A stretch of DNA of 21,508 bases, taken from contig QZLH01001117.1 of NCBI GenBank assembly GCA_003833135.1, positions 1 through 21,508 on the forward strand, written 5' to 3'. This stretch comes from Oehlia diaphana (Eukaryota > Glomeromycota > Glomeromycetes > Glomerales > Glomeraceae). Each line of letters starts with the position of its first letter. Within the stretch, counting starts at the first letter, position 1. Positions 1 through 8,912 of this stretch are shown here, piece by piece. The notes under the pieces are model-generated. The model was not told where the DNA came from. It was given only the letters and a program-made list of their open reading frames with translations, and ran no database searches. Made by a program: the position numbers and the translations under genes.

Positions 1-39
1 ATGCTTATAATTAAATAGACTTTTAATAAACTATATAGA

Positions 40-118
40 GATATTGTACGGTGGTATTTACATTGGTTAACGTCACTTCGTGACGTTAACCAATATAAAT
101 ACAACACCGTACAATATC
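40..118. repeat. Near-perfect snap-back inverted repeat (MITE-like foldback)
   Basis: Arms 40-76 and 80-118 are reverse complements apart from a two-base gap and one mismatch, and are separated by a 3-base loop (ttc, 77-79). The outer ends read GATATTGTACGGTG on the left and the complement on the right; the inner arms contain TTGGTTAACGTCAC. A stem of about 37 bp with so short a loop would extrude as a cruciform or fold tightly as RNA. No convincing target-site duplication is visible. It may be a short foldback transposon or a remnant of a longer palindromic element. Confidence 0.85.
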
Positions 119-796
119 CATAAATTATCAGTTATTTTCATAAGTTGTAGATTTTACATAATTGTTATTTAGATAGGTTATCTCATATATTACTATGTAT
201 TAGCAATATAATAAAATTATTTGATATTATAATATATAATTATTACAATAATACTAGGAAGTTGTAAGCGAGAAAAGATAAACAAATTTGCAATTTCATT
301 GGCGTGATCGATCATTTGGTGGCGCTGTGCTGCAAAAAAAAAAATCTTCTCTATCAGCTATTATTAGTATTTTTTCCTGTACGATCTTAATTATGCATAA
401 CAATTGAAAAATCCTCAAAAAGAGAAAACTTAACTTATTATTAACTATGCGGAAAATCCATTATAATTTAACCGGTAAATTTCTGATAAAACGGTAAAAT
501 CTTATAATCCCGGAATTGTTCCGGTCGTGGTGTAAATACCGTACCAGTTGAAAAAATAAATTTCCGGAATTTTTATATTTAACCAAGATTTTTTTCCGCG
601 CTGAATTCATGGCAAAAAACAAATTTAAAACAATTTTGGCGTTTTAAAACACTAAGCACTTTACTACGATAACCAAAAATCAATAAAACATCTTGTTTAA
701 ATCACGTGCAATCCTAATCATAGCACATGGATCGGATAAATATAACGGCAACATATAAACTTATCGGTTAATTAAATCTATCATTATATAACTGAT
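119..796. other. AT-rich non-coding DNA, no gene seen
   Basis: No credible reading frame on either strand. It contains a GC-richer patch around 469-600 with ccggaa/ttccgg palindromes. One short string there (529-543, TGTAAATACCGTAC) is the reverse complement of part of the foldback at 40-118, allowing a small gap. This may be a decayed repeat. Confidence 0.5.
702..708. promoter_or_regulatory. TCACGTG E-box-like motif
   Basis: TCACGTG contains the CACGTG core bound by fungal bHLH factors. A second copy sits at 976-983, in the same upstream region of the hemocyanin-like gene. Occurrence by chance is possible, so the regulatory role is inference only. Confidence 0.25.
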
Positions 797-895
797 AATA
801 TTTCCTTATTTTAGTAATTAGTTATTTATAATATTTCCTTGTTTAAGTAACTAGTAATTTTTATAACATTTTCTTGTTTAAGTAATTAATATAAC
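797..895. repeat. Imperfect tandem repeat, about 35-41-bp units
   Basis: Successive blocks share ATATTTCCTT-(A/G)TTTtAGTAA-(T/C)TAgT followed by an ATTTATA-like stretch. Blocks start near 797, 830 and 866, and a weaker fourth start lies near 918 (atatttccttgg). The units are diverged, so this is an old tandem array in the upstream region of the first gene. Confidence 0.5.
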
Positions 896-975
896 AAAAA
901 AATTTATCATTTTATTATATTTCCTTGGTTTTATTGATCTACAAACTTTAATTTATTATTCATCTAAATCTATGA

Positions 976-983
976 TCACGTGA
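976..983. promoter_or_regulatory. TCACGTGA palindromic E-box-like motif
   Basis: A perfect 8-bp palindrome TCACGTGA lies 75 bp upstream of the TATA box of the hemocyanin-like gene. It is the second CACGTG core in 300 bp. A role as a bHLH-factor site is plausible but unproven. Confidence 0.3.
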
Positions 984-1057
984 GCGTCTTTTTAGACTTG
1001 CGGGTACACCGTACTTTGATTCCCTGACCTTTTTTTTTTTTAAATTGAAAAATTAAG

Positions 1058-1066
1058 TATAAAAAG
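1058..1066 (+). promoter_or_regulatory. Candidate TATA box for the hemocyanin-like gene
   Basis: TATAAAAAG is followed by a pyrimidine-rich leader (long T and TTC runs at 1195-1245) that reaches the start codon at 1273. The 207-bp spacing to the ATG implies a 5' UTR of roughly 150-180 nt if this box is used. No uORF of note was seen. Confidence 0.5.
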
Positions 1067-1272
1067 GCTTCAATTTTCCCTCAAGAAAGTTTTCATTGTA
1101 GTTCTGCCATTCTTATATTTTCATAATAGCAAAACTACTTAACCAACCCTTAATATTTGTAACGATAATTAATTCTTGATAATTAATTTTATTATTTTTT
1201 TTTCTTTTATCACAAAAGAAATTCAAACTATTCTTTTTTTTTTTCTTAAAGCTCAATCCTTTTATTGACAAA

Positions 1273-3390
1273 ATGTCTCTCGCTAAAGCAAGAAAAGGAT
1301 TAAAAACTGCCAAAAAAGGTGGAATATTAACCCCTCAACAAAAATCTATCAACGAATTCTTGAGAATCCCTAAAAGTAACAAAATTACTAGTAGATTCAG
1401 TCCAGTATGTTAATAAATTTGATATAATATATTTTTTTATTTGATGGTATTATCATAACTAATTAACCTTTTTTTACAGTTTGATTCTGACCAAGCTGAA
1501 GAAGCCTACAATTACTGTGCAAAATTTATGAAAATCGCTAACGAAAATCCTGATAATCCCATCGAGAAAGTTCTTGAGTACGCGAAAGAAGAAACTGAAA
1601 CTACGGATCCCGAATTAATTCGTTATGCTTTAATGTCTTTTATTACTCATCATCCGTCTGCTCGTAATCGAAATTTGCGTATTCCTCCATTGATTAAACG
1701 TTCTCCTGAATCATGTGTTCCCCAAAAGAAAATTACACTTTCTCATGGTCCCGTAGTATCTGATGAAAAAGTTGGGGAATCTGTAGGCGATATTGAATTA
1801 TACATGAATTGGTATAGAGAAGATCCTAATCTCAATGAACATCACGAACATTGGCATATCGTTTATAGTGGTCAAGGTATTCCTAACTTTAAAGATCCTG
1901 AATCTGGCGAGCCTGTTAATAAAGATCGACATGGTGAACTGTTCGTTTACATGCATCGACAAATGCTGGCAAGATATGATATCGAACTTCTAGGAATTAA
2001 TTTACCTTTGATCAAACCTTTGGACAATTATTGTGCCCCAATTGAGGAAGGATATAAACCTAACGAAAATTTGAGTAATAGAGAGGAATGTATTGATATA
2101 TTTGGTTCTCGTGAACCTAATTCAGTACTTGATTCTGCTGGAATTAATAAATTGGAAAAAAAACGTAAAGAGCTCGAAAAAACTATCGAAGAGGGTAAAT
2201 TTTGTGATGGTACTGAGATCACTATTGATCTATTGGGCGCTTTTATTGAATATTCCAATTTTCCAGGAAAACAGGAAATGTTTAAAAAACTTGGTGATTT
2301 ACATGGAACTGGTCACGGTGTTATAGGAAGAATAAATCCTGTCGATGGCGTGATGACTCAAACACGCGTTGCTGCACGTGATCCGGTATTTTGGAGATGG
2401 CATCGTCATATAGATAATCTGATCAATACATGGGAAGAAAAACAAGAACCGAATGACTTTTCCAATTCACCACCTGTAGAAATTCAAGATGTCATTCTTG
2501 TATTTAAAGATAAATTACCTATAGACTATGGAGAAACTCAAGATGATGAAGCAGCTGCATTTGGTGAACAAACATTTGGTGGAGAAAATTTTGATACGGA
2601 TGTATCAAATAATAAGTATGTTACACATGAATTACAAACGAAAATGAAGTCCAGAATATTTGTGTATACTGAAGATTCACAGTTATCCGAGAAGATAGAT
2701 TATTTATTCCCAAGGGAATTTTATTATTATTTCCGTGTTGAAAATACTTCATCATGTCAATTTGAAGCTACATTCCGCGTCTTTATAGTACCAGAGGAAT
2801 TAGTTGAATCAAGACGTCATTGGACCGAATTAGATAAATTCAAAGAATGTTTACCTCCTAATTCTAAAACGGTAGTATGCCGTGATTGTGATATGTCATC
2901 AATCGTACGTCAACCTCCGCAGAAAACCGAAGATGAATTAGATGATACAGCTCTTCCGACTGGTACTACAGCAAATGAGCATAAAAACTATTGCGATTGT
3001 GGTTGGCCTTTCCATTTATTACTACCCAGAGGAAGGAGAGGAGGAATGAAATTTAAATTGTTAGTGTTTATTTCCGATTGGTCTGAAGATGAAGTACCAA
3101 GAATAAGTAGATGTGGAAGTATTAGTTTCTGCGCTTCTGAAGCGTCTGAAAAATATCCCGACAAGAAACCTATGGGTTATCCATTTGATAGACCGTTCAA
3201 AAATAATTCCTATGAAGAGGTAAGGAAAGAAAAAACATTTCGAAATTTTTGTCATGAAGAAGAATTAATTTTTATTAATGTTTTATCTTATTGAATTTCA
3301 CAGACGTTTTCTGGATTAAATAATGTTGTTATTAGAGATGTTTGTATTAATTGGGTTGATGAATTTCCTGAAGTCGTTGAAGATTGCTAA
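1273..3390 (+). CDS. Arthropod-type hemocyanin / prophenoloxidase-like type 3 copper protein
   Basis: Three exons: 1273-1404, 1480-3219 and 3304-3390. Both splice junctions are phase 0, giving 652 residues, the usual length of an arthropod hemocyanin subunit or prophenoloxidase. A helical N-terminal domain (about 1-140) is followed by the binuclear copper domain. CuA ligands are H166, H170 (HHEHWH) and H203 (GELFVYMH). CuB ligands are H319, H323 (HGTGH) and H352 (RDPVFWRWH), so all six are present. A beta-rich C-terminal domain keeps CDCGWPFH (549-556), the RGGM stretch and YPDKKPMGYPFDRPF (603-617). No signal peptide is evident, as in insect prophenoloxidases, so a cytosolic location is likely. 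By family it should bind O2 and may oxidise phenols or catechols to quinones, for example in melanisation; oxygen carriage alone is less likely in a fungus. The ATG at 1273 was chosen because exon 1 runs open into a good donor and supplies hemocyanin-like N-terminal sequence. Family is confident; enzymatic activity is inferred. Confidence 0.93.
1405..1479 (+). other. Intron 1 of the hemocyanin-like gene
   Basis: 75-bp GT-AG intron with donor GTATGT, acceptor ttttttacag and a branch-like aactaattaac about 13-20 bases upstream of the acceptor. It separates 44 codons of exon 1 from exon 2 in phase 0. Reading through it gives an immediate TAA. Confidence 0.9.
3220..3303 (+). other. Intron 2 of the hemocyanin-like gene
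   Basis: 84-bp GT-AG intron with donor GTAAGG and acceptor aatttcacag. Splicing replaces an unrelated in-frame tail (stop at 3292-3294) with 28 residues beginning TFSGLNNVVIRDV and ending at TAA 3388-3390. That tail fits the last beta strand of the hemocyanin C-terminal domain. Confidence 0.85.
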
Positions 3391-3762
3391 CCAAACCGTT
3401 TTGTAAATATAACTTAATAATGAACGTAAATTCAGGAAATTTGTTAAATATTTATTTTTGTGTTTAAGGTTAAGGAGTATAATGATCATTTAAATCATCG
3501 TGAATTTTGTACAAAAATTTTTTCAACTCTATTAACATTAAATAAAATCATTATCCATATGCGCCAATTTCTGGAATTTGGCTTTTTCATCAAAAAAACC
3601 AAACTTTATCGTGTAAGTACAAATCACCAGGTGCATAAAAATAATAGATCAATGTCAGCTGATGTGAATAAAATTGATCGTCATATGATTTTTTATTTCT
3701 TTTAATTTAACATCAATAAAATTTAAAAAATCGGAATAAAATTAATGTGATAAAATTTTAAA
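3391..3762. other. 3' flank of the hemocyanin-like gene, no gene seen
   Basis: AT-rich. AATAAA occurs at about 3540 and again near 3714; either could serve the upstream transcript, but no clear cleavage signal decides it. A short open frame here has no coding character. Confidence 0.4.
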
Positions 3763-4041
3763 TAACTCCACGTACATGTATGCTAGACGGATAAATTTAT
3801 ATTCATTTGAAAAAGGAAACAAAGTCCTATCTAGTGAATCTAAAATCGCATGAATTGAATCACTGGTTGTCGAGTAAATGCGCTCAGTATAATTATTTTT
3901 AATTTTTAACTTTGATCGTTAATATCTCCACATCTAGTGATTCAATCTGAATGATCTTTTATTACTAAGATAGAGTACGTTCCCACCTTTCGAATGAATA
4001 TAAAATTATTTGATTAGCACACATGGATGCTGAGATATTAA
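3763..4041. repeat. Imperfect foldback (inverted) repeat, about 280 bp
   Basis: The left half (TAACTCCACGTACATGTATGCT... TTATATTCATTTGAAA...) aligns with gaps to the reverse complement of the right half, which ends in TGCTGAGATATTAAC. The inner arms share GAATTGAATCACT / ATTGAATCACTAG. The motif GTTAATATCTC occurs inside the right arm (3919) and again inverted at its end (4031). The centre is a T/A-rich stretch near 3890-3905. This looks like a decayed MITE; no clear target-site duplication was found. Confidence 0.6.
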
Positions 4042-4717
4042 CGAACATGTAAATTGCATAAAACCCGATATAAATAAATTTTTAAAGTTACATTTCTTAC
4101 CAAAAAATTATTTTCACAAGAGATCTTGAATAATTTTTGCCTTATTTAATGATAATTATTCATTATTTAAGGTTTTAATTGAATAAAACTATTAAAATAA
4201 ATATCAAAAAATAGAAGACAATTAGTATTAAAATTAGTTTAATAAAAAATAAAAAAAAAACTTTCAAAAATCCTATATCATAGTTTATATTTTAATTTAA
4301 TATATATTTTACAGAAAAAAAGAGAGGAACTAAAGTTAAAAACATAAAAAATAATTTTTCTTATAAATAAAAAATATTTATTTATTTTTTCTTTTACTTA
4401 CTGTTTAAAAATAACCACTTTGTATATTTACAAACTTATTTAACTCATTTAACGAAAAAGTGATTGAAAAGTGATTGAAGAAAGAAACAGTAATTATCAT
4501 TGTTTTTGAATATAATTTAAAATTTTTTTTTTATTTTCTGATAAATTCGGATCATCTGAACATGTAACACATATTTAATTTAGGTTTGTGAAACACAATT
4601 CTTGTTAAACGAATAAATTTTTATAAAAATCTTAATTTTGGCTAATTCCACGGATCGGTGGATATGTATAAAAATATATTATTGGAAATCTCATAGATCA
4701 TGAATATAAAATGACTA
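4042..4717. other. AT-rich non-coding DNA, no gene seen
   Basis: Long A and T runs and frequent stops on all frames. No repeat pairing that could be supported by eye. Confidence 0.5.
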
Positions 4718-4927
4718 TGTAACATTGGCTATACTAATTTTTGCCCTAGTTCCATTGATTCTGGCTTGTGAACCGGGTCCGATTGATCAACATCTGGAAT
4801 TTTTTGATTTGTAATCAATTGTAAATCATCCGGATCCATGTCTTGTCATCATTACATGGAATCTGAGCCAACTCCACATCGGATCCAATGGGAACCTGGG
4901 GCGAAAATTAGTATAGCCATGTAACAT
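4718..4927. mobile_element. 194-bp non-autonomous TIR element (hAT-like MITE), copy 1, with 8-bp TSD
   Basis: The element proper is 4726-4919. Its ends are inverted repeats: left TGGCTATACTAATTTT and right AAAATTAGTATAGCCA. The pairing continues with a few mismatches through GCCCTAGTTCC / GGAACCTGGGGC. It is flanked by the exact 8-bp direct repeat TGTAACAT (4718-4725 and 4920-4927). An 8-bp duplication is the hallmark of hAT elements, although these termini are not the commonest hAT ends. It has no coding capacity and must be moved in trans. A diverged relative lies at 19806-19993. Confidence 0.85.
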
Positions 4928-5013
4928 TTTGTATTATATAGTTATATTTTTAATTTAATTTTTATGATTTTTATAATAGTTAATCATTTGAATGAAAATC
5001 ACATTTATGAAAT

Positions 5014-6411
5014 AATTGCTTGGAAATTATACACCCTCAGCAAAAACACTTATACGCAACGCAAACAAAAGAAACGTTCTTGTAATAGAATTTTTTGACC
5101 TGGTAAACCTAACGTGGCAATTACTAATGATGACAAATTAATCACTGCTAGAAGATGCTATTTTCTTTTTGTCTAATCTACAAACTAATCAGGCATTTAA
5201 AATATCGTGATAAGGATCACATCTCTGACCTGAATAACCAAATTTCTGGTCCCATTATTTTTCTTTTAAACTGCGAACCATATCTAAATTGGAACATTCC
5301 CTCAAAGAAAAGGTGGACATCCCTGTACATGCTATTACATCGCAAGCATCATCATCATAATCCTCATCTACTAAAATATTTATTTTCACTGCTTCTAAAG
5401 AGCGTCATTGCAAACTCCATCAAGATGCAATAGATAATTATAACCCGATGCCACCACCAAACTTTTATATTTGCCTAGAGTTCATTAAATATATACAAAA
5501 GGAAAAGAACAAAAAAAGGGCACTGAAAATAAGGGAATGCATTGATGCATTAAACAAAGAATAACAAACATTAGCTAATTATCATGGCACAAGTGTGAAG
5601 AAATTAAAACAATATCAATGAAGAACATTATTAATCCAAGAATGGTTATAAAATGTTTAACCTAAAGAGATCTAAAGATCAAGTTCAATAAGAAATTATA
5701 GAATTTACATTGGATTACCAACAACACTTCTGCCAAAGATTTGGATATACAGATGATTATGAACATGTTTCCTCAGATACATTGGATGATACTGAAGAGG
5801 TAGAAAAATGACCATATAAACAAGATATGACAGTTCAATTACAACCTTAGTTTACATAATTCTGCAAACTCGTCAAAAAGACTATGTCCCTTATTGAGTA
5901 ACGCAAATGACTTCTCATCGGCAGAACCTTCTGATATATCATTGACTTTTTATTTTACATAGTCATTGTAAACAATTTTTACCCAAGTATTTAATTTACT
6001 ACATCATATTATTTTTTTTTTACAGTAAACGCAAAACAATTTTGAATAGTGTGAAACATTCCTTCTCTAACAATATTTACAGGAGGCAACCCATTAATTG
6101 GCTGAAAGAAAAATATGGATTAATTAGTTTTTTTAATATTTGATTAACACCTTTTAAAAATTTTGAATCTCAAATTTATCATAGTTCTTTCTTGGATGTA
6201 TTACTTTAGTGCGATTCGTTTACACTATTTTTTACTGGTCATTGTAAAGAGCAGGACTATGGGGTTCTTTTTATTTGAAGTGAGGGTCTGACTTATGCTA
6301 GATGACAATTGTATTAGCATAGTGCTACAACTTTCATTTTAATCGATTATTAGCAATACTTAATCTATTACTTGCTTAACATAAAATAATAAATAAATTG
6401 CTTGGAAATTA
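5014..6411. mobile_element. Candidate insertion bounded by 16-bp direct repeats
   Basis: AATTGCTTGGAAATTA occurs exactly at 5014-5029 and 6396-6411, enclosing 1,366 bp that contains a decayed reading frame. Duplications of this length are typical of target-primed (LINE-machinery) insertion. The right end (ataaaataataa just before the second repeat) could be a short A-rich tail, which would place the element on the plus strand. No terminal inverted or long terminal repeats are seen. It could be a retroposed gene copy or a truncated LINE. Confidence 0.5.
5100..5860 (+). pseudogene. Decayed protein-coding relic, family not recognised
   Basis: Short stretches in different plus-strand frames look like former protein: PNVAITNDDKLITARR (near 5106-5155), SDLNNQISGPIIFLLNCEPY (near 5226), FYICLEFIKYIQKEKNKK (near 5464), ANYHGTSVKKLKQYQ (near 5574) and DYQQHFCQRFGYTDDYEHV (near 5713). 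They are separated by stops and frame changes. The low AT-bias of codon choice and sustained hydrophilic/charged patterns distinguish it from the surrounding DNA. It lies inside the interval bounded by the 16-bp direct repeats. A transposon or retroposed host gene is possible; I do not recognise the family. Confidence 0.4.
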
Positions 6412-6969
6412 CATATGAGCCACGTTGGTAAAATTAGAGATTGTTATATCAAGAGATTATTAACTTGTAGTTTTAGGCTTTAAATTATCATTTTTTTACA
6501 CATTCCTTTAGTATTTAAAAATTTATGAAAATCATTAATAGAACTGGCATTCCTGTATGGTGTATATAAGAATAGGTTTAATCTATTGACGAAATTTGTA
6601 AATTTTACTTTATTTTTATTTTTTTTTATATTGTTGGGATAGGAATTTTGTGGTTTTGATGAATTTTATTAATGAAATGATTTTTGAAAATGAGGTTTGG
6701 TGAATTTTCATTAGGAAAATAATTTTGTTTTATCAAAAGGAGGTATGATTATCATATTTTATTTTTAACATTTTAATTTTTATTTTTTTTTTTATTTTTA
6801 TTAAACAGTAATAGTTAGTGAACACAAAAATTTATAAAGAATATAAAAATGAAAAAGTAAATAAAAAATTGAACTAAACTATCAGAAGAATCTACTTTGA
6901 TGGTAGGGTAATTTAAAATGAAACTATTAAAAATATAACCAACTACGCTTAAAAACCATTTCTTTAATT
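6412..6969. other. Non-coding DNA downstream of the LINE relic
   Basis: No gene seen. The T-rich run at 6775-6805 would be an A-rich tail on the minus strand, so it may mark the 3' end of the LINE relic whose last codon lies at 7087. The part between 6806 and 7086 would then be its 3' UTR. Confidence 0.35.
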
Positions 6970-7027
6970 AACCCACTACCTCCCATATACTAGCCTAAGC
7001 ATGGTAAGTTGAAGCCCGTCCTGCAGA
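6970..7027. repeat. Shared repeat motif, copy 1 (related to 12902-12969)
   Basis: This copy and 12902-12969 share CTACCTCCCATA / CTGCCTCCCATA, then TAGCCTAAG / TCGCCTAGG, GGTAAGTTGAAGCC and a C-rich segment ending in TGCAG / CGCAG, in the same orientation. In this copy it lies just past the stop of the minus-strand LINE relic, so it may be part of a LINE 3' UTR read on the minus strand. Confidence 0.55.
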
Positions 7028-7086
7028 AGAAAGTAAAATAAACCCTATAAGATTATATGAGCCTATCACTAAACTTTACGTTAGTG

Positions 7087-8912
7087 CTACGAAGTAAGAT
7101 TAGTATAAAATTCAATATTTTTACCAAAGTAGATATAATTTTGAATACTATCTAAAGCATTATAATGAATATTATTATTATTTCTGCTATTATTATTAGG
7201 TAAAGCACAAATGCTTTTAAACTCCATTTTTTTCTTTTTTGTCAATTCTAAAGAACGTTCAAATTCCTTCAAATGTGCACACCTAGAAATCCAAATATTT
7301 TCAAATATTTCATTAAAAATAAACTGCCTTATTTGTATAAGCATATTACCAACATTTTTCTTTGTAGTCCATGAATTTAACAATTCAAAAGTGACATCAG
7401 TAAAAATCCTTTGATAAGATCAATAAAAGTAAATGAAGTAAAACTATAAGATATATCCTATATATCAAGAGCTATAATATCATTGAAATTTTGTATATTA
7501 TCATTATATTCCAATATCCAAGTTAATAAATTATTGATTGTTTTATCACAAATTTCTTTTAAAATATCATAATAATCATCACATGTCCACACATGAGTAA
7601 AGGTTTCATCATCTAACCCACATATAGGATATTTCCATTCATCATATATTCAAGAAAAGATTTTTTCATTTGTTCAATTGTTGGAATTTCTTCAATTAAC
7701 AAATGAACTTTTTGAGCTTTAATTTTTGAAGAAGAAACAGAAGTTTTATTATTAACTATATCACAATTTAAACATCAAAATGTTGATGTCAAAAATATTA
7801 TAACTAATTATATTAGAAGGATTCAATAATGAAAATTGAGTTGCAGATAATAAGGGAACCAAATGTCTCCAATCAGCAAAAAATGTACAAGGTGAATGAC
7901 TTGAAGCTAAAGTATTAGCGACACATCTATAATTAGAGATGAAAGCGGCTCATTCAGCTCGATTTTGGTTCACCATTGGCTTACCATCGACTTGCATTAA
8001 GCAAAATGTGTGCTTCTTGCGTCAAATTAAAGACACAAGTAGTGCATGTGATGACGATCAATCAAAAAAAATTTGATTGGCCATCAACCAATAGTTGGTT
8101 AATAATCGCCATAATTTTGATGTCGATCTTATTTTGAGCCAATTTTCCGAAGTTGGTTTGGAGTCAGCTCAGCTCAATTTTTAAAAGTTAATAAAATTAT
8201 TTCTAACTAATAAATTTCTTCTTTTTTTGATTATCCTGAAAGATAACTAATTCATTTATTATTAACAGGATTTTTAGCCCAAATAAATTCGAAACCCATT
8301 AGATATAACATCGGCTTAAAAGCTGCTCAAAATCACGTGATCCAAGCGTTTCCATCCCTATCTATAATCCATACACTGGTATATAAAGGTACAAGTATCT
8401 GTACATTGATAAAAATCTACATGAAAATGTTTAACAATAATATACTGAAAATCATCTATTCCTTGAATCTTGCCAATGATAATAGAGTCAAATTAAGAAT
8501 TATATAAAGCAATTAAAGATCTATTCTTTTTATCTATATCATAAGATCTAGTATCATTAACATTAATAATATGAGTGCCAAATAATTGTGTAATATTATG
8601 TTGTAAATGAATATTGTCAGATGTAATTTTGTCTCTAATATCTGTATACCATTTAGCTTTTTTTCTTTGTATACAAACAGGAACATAAGATTTCATAAGT
8701 ATTTCTTTCCATAATAAAATTTGAGATTTATCACCTGAGATAATCTGATCTAAAAATAGAATATTCTTTTCTCTAAGTCTACACCTATGGTTTGAATAAT
8801 ATGCATTATCTACAATATCTTCTATAGGAACTGTTTCTCCTTGAATTGAAGAGAATGTATTTATATCTAAATTTGCAAAAGTAATATTATTATCATTACA
8901 TAATAAAAGCAT
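7087..8912 (-). pseudogene. LINE C-terminal region (RNase H-like and terminal domain)
   Basis: After the frameshift near 8920 an open frame (8493-8912) continues the element (FLDQIISGDKSQILLWKEIL..., KKNRSLIALYNS). Past a disrupted stretch, NTLASSHSPC and ADWRHLVPLLSATQFSLL (about 7870-7930) look like the end of an RNase H/connection domain. Next come DDETFTHVWTCDDYYDIL (about 7560-7615, a Cys/His-bearing segment) and the terminal domain FENIWISRCAHLKEFERSLE (7235-7300), ending at 7087. Several frame changes occur near 7380, 7640 and 7770. The RNase H assignment rests on position and weak resemblance. Confidence 0.65.
7937..8180. repeat. Probable small nested repeat in the LINE C-terminal region
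   Basis: Coding character of the LINE is lost between about 8280 and 7935. The DNA here has a different texture, with GGCTCATTCAGCTCG, CACCATTGGCTTACCATCG, and GAGTCAGCTCAGCTC (about 8162-8176) as motifs near the two edges. It resembles a dispersed short repeat inserted in the LINE. No clear inverted termini or target duplication can be shown by eye. Confidence 0.35.

Noticed and set aside
1113..1313. Minus-strand open frame overlapping the hemocyanin-like promoter and exon 1
   Set aside because: Lysine/asparagine-rich low complexity caused by T runs of the leader; it overlaps exon 1 of a well-supported gene on the other strand.
2028..2326. Open frames on both strands inside exon 2
   Set aside because: Shadows of the hemocyanin-like coding sequence; no domain, and the main frame is unambiguous.
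3460..3705. 81-codon plus-strand frame downstream of the first gene
   Set aside because: No coding texture, no recognisable motif, and the last exon already ends at 3390.
4717..4927. 9-bp target duplication (ATGTAACAT) implying a Mutator-like element
   Set aside because: It requires asymmetric ends (TGGC...GCC). The 8-bp reading gives perfectly matching ends TGGC...GCCA, so hAT-like is preferred.
7211..7414. Plus-strand open frame over the LINE C-terminal region
   Set aside because: Antisense shadow of the minus-strand frame 7087-7383, which has LINE-like content.
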